Shown piece by piece: positions 49,400-50,217 of a DNA stretch of 50,217 bases. This DNA comes from Mycobacterium sp. (lineage in GTDB: Bacteria; Actinomycetota; Actinomycetes; Mycobacteriales; Mycobacteriaceae). The translations under genes were made by a program, and so were the position numbers. The first letter of the stretch is position 1; each line of letters starts with the position of its first letter. The stretch covers positions 1-50,217 of the forward strand of contig JAOPVX010000235.1 of assembly GCA_025965975.1 (NCBI GenBank). Direction: 5' to 3'. The notes under the pieces are model-generated. The model had not been told where the DNA came from and did no database searches. It saw only the letters and a list, made by a program, of their open reading frames with translations.

Positions 49400-49875
49400 C
49401 CGCCAAGACGAACGGCCGGGTGCAGGACGAGCAGGTCCACATACACAGTCATTGCATCGTGTCGTGCGGGTGGCTCGACCTCGAGGACCACGGCGACTAC
49501 TGCGAGCGCGCAGTCGGCAGTAGGGCAACGGCCGTGACCGAACCCGGTTGGACCGAAACGCAGATCTGGTGTTCCGTGATCTCTTCGTACATTCGTGGCA
49601 CCGTTCCGCTGTCCTACAACCAGGACTGCAACCGCTACCGCAACGGCGTGCAAGCCACCATCCAAGCGCGCGGAGAAATCACGATCGACCGTGAATCTGA
49701 GGCGGGCTGGAGCAAGGTGCGCTTCAACTTCACCCCCGCCGAGGCAAGGCAGCTCGCCGCCCAGCTCACCGCCGCCGCGGACAGCCACGACGGCATCGGG
49801 CAGTGCGAGTTCATCATGCGCAGACTGGAGAAGATCGCCGAACACGTCGGCGCCGAAATTTGGGGGACGCGATGA
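49396..49875 (+). CDS. Hypothetical protein, 159 residues, His/Cys-rich N-terminus
   Basis: Starts at a GTGA overlap. The N-terminus has a His/Cys cluster (EQVHIHSHCIVSCGW, later DYCERAV and WCSV), which may bind metal. The C-terminal half (FTPAEARQLAAQLTAAADSH) is similar in style to the tail of the preceding protein, so the two may be paralogous partners. The function is unknown. Confidence 0.6.
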   Translation: MTAKTNGRVQDEQVHIHSHCIVSCGWLDLEDHGDYCERAVGSRATAVTEPGWTETQIWCSVISSYIRGTVPLSYNQDCNRYRNGVQATIQARGEITIDRESEAGWSKVRFNFTPAEARQLAAQLTAAADSHDGIGQCEFIMRRLEKIAEHVGAEIWGTR

Positions 49876-50015
49876 GGGGAATCGCCTGCCCTATCTGTGG
49901 CGCATCTCCGGGCGAGCCTTGCCGGAACATCGTGAACGGGCAAGTACAACTGCCACATCTCAGCTGCAGGTACCGAATTGGTGCGCTGGCACCGCCCGGC
50001 CCCCGCTTACGCTGA
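49872..50015 (+). CDS. Small zinc-finger-like protein, 47 residues
   Basis: ATGA overlap with the previous gene. The motif CPICGASPGEPCRN with a later PHLSCRYR fits the short actinobacterial zinc-ribbon family (CPxCGAxPGxPCR...PHxxR), often encoded in phage and island gene runs. It is probably nucleic-acid or protein binding, from family knowledge only. Confidence 0.7.
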   Translation: MRGIACPICGASPGEPCRNIVNGQVQLPHLSCRYRIGALAPPGPRLR

Positions 50016-50032
50016 ATCCGGTTTCTCCCTCA

Positions 50033-50071
50033 TCGGCCCGCCATCCAAGATCCCCACGGGTGGCGGGCCGA
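50033..50071. terminator. Bidirectional hairpin terminator between convergent genes
   Basis: TCGGCCCGCCA (50033-50043) and TGGCGGGCCGA (50061-50071) form a perfect 11-bp stem with a 17-base loop, followed by CCTATTT. It lies between the plus-strand small-gene run and the minus-strand gene entering from the right. Confidence 0.75.
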
Positions 50072-50103
50072 CCTATTTCGCCGCCACGTCGCGCACCCAG
50101 TCA

Positions 50104-50217
50104 TCAAGCGAAAGTGGATTCGCGATCCGGCTCGGGACCGAACTTGAACCGCCGGCCGGTGATCTCCAAGGCGATCACCCGTACGTAGAGAGGCTTCAAC
50201 GTCGCGGTCCACGGCAG
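50104..50217 (-). CDS. C-terminal end of a gene entering from the right (partial)
   Basis: An open minus-strand frame runs from the window edge to a TGA at 50104-50106 and reads LPWTATLKPLYVRVIALEIT, then GRRFKFGPEPDRESTFA. It looks like a genuine protein end, but I cannot assign a family. The start lies outside the window. Confidence 0.6.
   Translation of the reverse strand: MPWTATLKPLYVRVIALEITGRRFKFGPEPDRESTFA

Noticed and set aside
1-50217. CRISPR array, rRNA or complete tRNA genes
   Set aside because: No regularly spaced repeats and no complete cloverleaf were seen; only tRNA/tmRNA 3'-end fragments are present.

Overview
The window is high-GC actinobacterial DNA, most likely from a non-tuberculous Mycobacterium. 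Evidence: an MmpL-type RND exporter, a MymT-type copper metallothionein, a 22-nt match (from memory) to the 3' end of mycobacterial tmRNA, IS1380-type transposase remains, and frequent GTG starts with ATGA or GTGA overlaps. It is accessory DNA; I see no ribosomal or core housekeeping operon.

Left part (1-25.5 kb): short transcription units encoding unusual enzymes, mostly without signal peptides. They are a trypsin-like protease fused to a nuclease; a tightly coupled operon (2196-8041) with a small RAM-like protein, a LodA-like protein, a radical SAM/SPASM enzyme, a VioB-like ferritin-fold enzyme and a LodB-like flavoenzyme; an HEVLE-motif protein; a YVTN propeller; a large LuxR (LAL) regulator; a subtilase and an alpha/beta hydrolase; a histidine phosphatase; MymT; a copper radical oxidase with a C-terminal LamG domain; a phospholipase D; and a MarR regulator divergent from a secreted esterase.

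Middle (26.26-42.16 kb): the esterase is split in two. Its 5' part ends at 26267 and its 3' part resumes at 42164. Between them lies a 15,891-bp segment with a degenerate IS1380-type copy at each end, both in the same orientation, and TTTAG as a direct repeat at the outer ends. Removing the segment and one TTTAG restores a single frame of 313 codons. The cargo is an isoprenoid cluster: prenyl diphosphate synthase, phytoene/squalene-synthase-like enzyme, desaturase/hydroxylase, membrane methyltransferase, Baeyer-Villiger-type monooxygenase, DXP synthase, MmpL exporter, P450, and a carotenoid oxygenase broken by several lesions. No phytoene desaturase or lycopene cyclase is present, so the product is not an obvious known carotenoid.

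Right part (42.2-50.2 kb): broken MazF toxin genes, a secreted GH5-like hydrolase, fragments of a CoA-transferase gene and of a tRNA 3' half, a three-subunit molybdenum hydroxylase of the CO-dehydrogenase-like family, and a run of small overlapping genes.

Ten copies of a directional palindrome (core GTAG-N4-CTAC, followed by about KCRYG) each sit just upstream of a transcription unit and point at it. Seven lie outside and three inside the inserted segment. They suggest one regulon that joins the odd oxidative/hydrolytic enzymes to the isoprenoid cluster. This motif, the precise split-gene insertion, and the LodA/radical SAM/VioB operon are the most interesting observations. All calls come from reading the sequence; no database search was possible.
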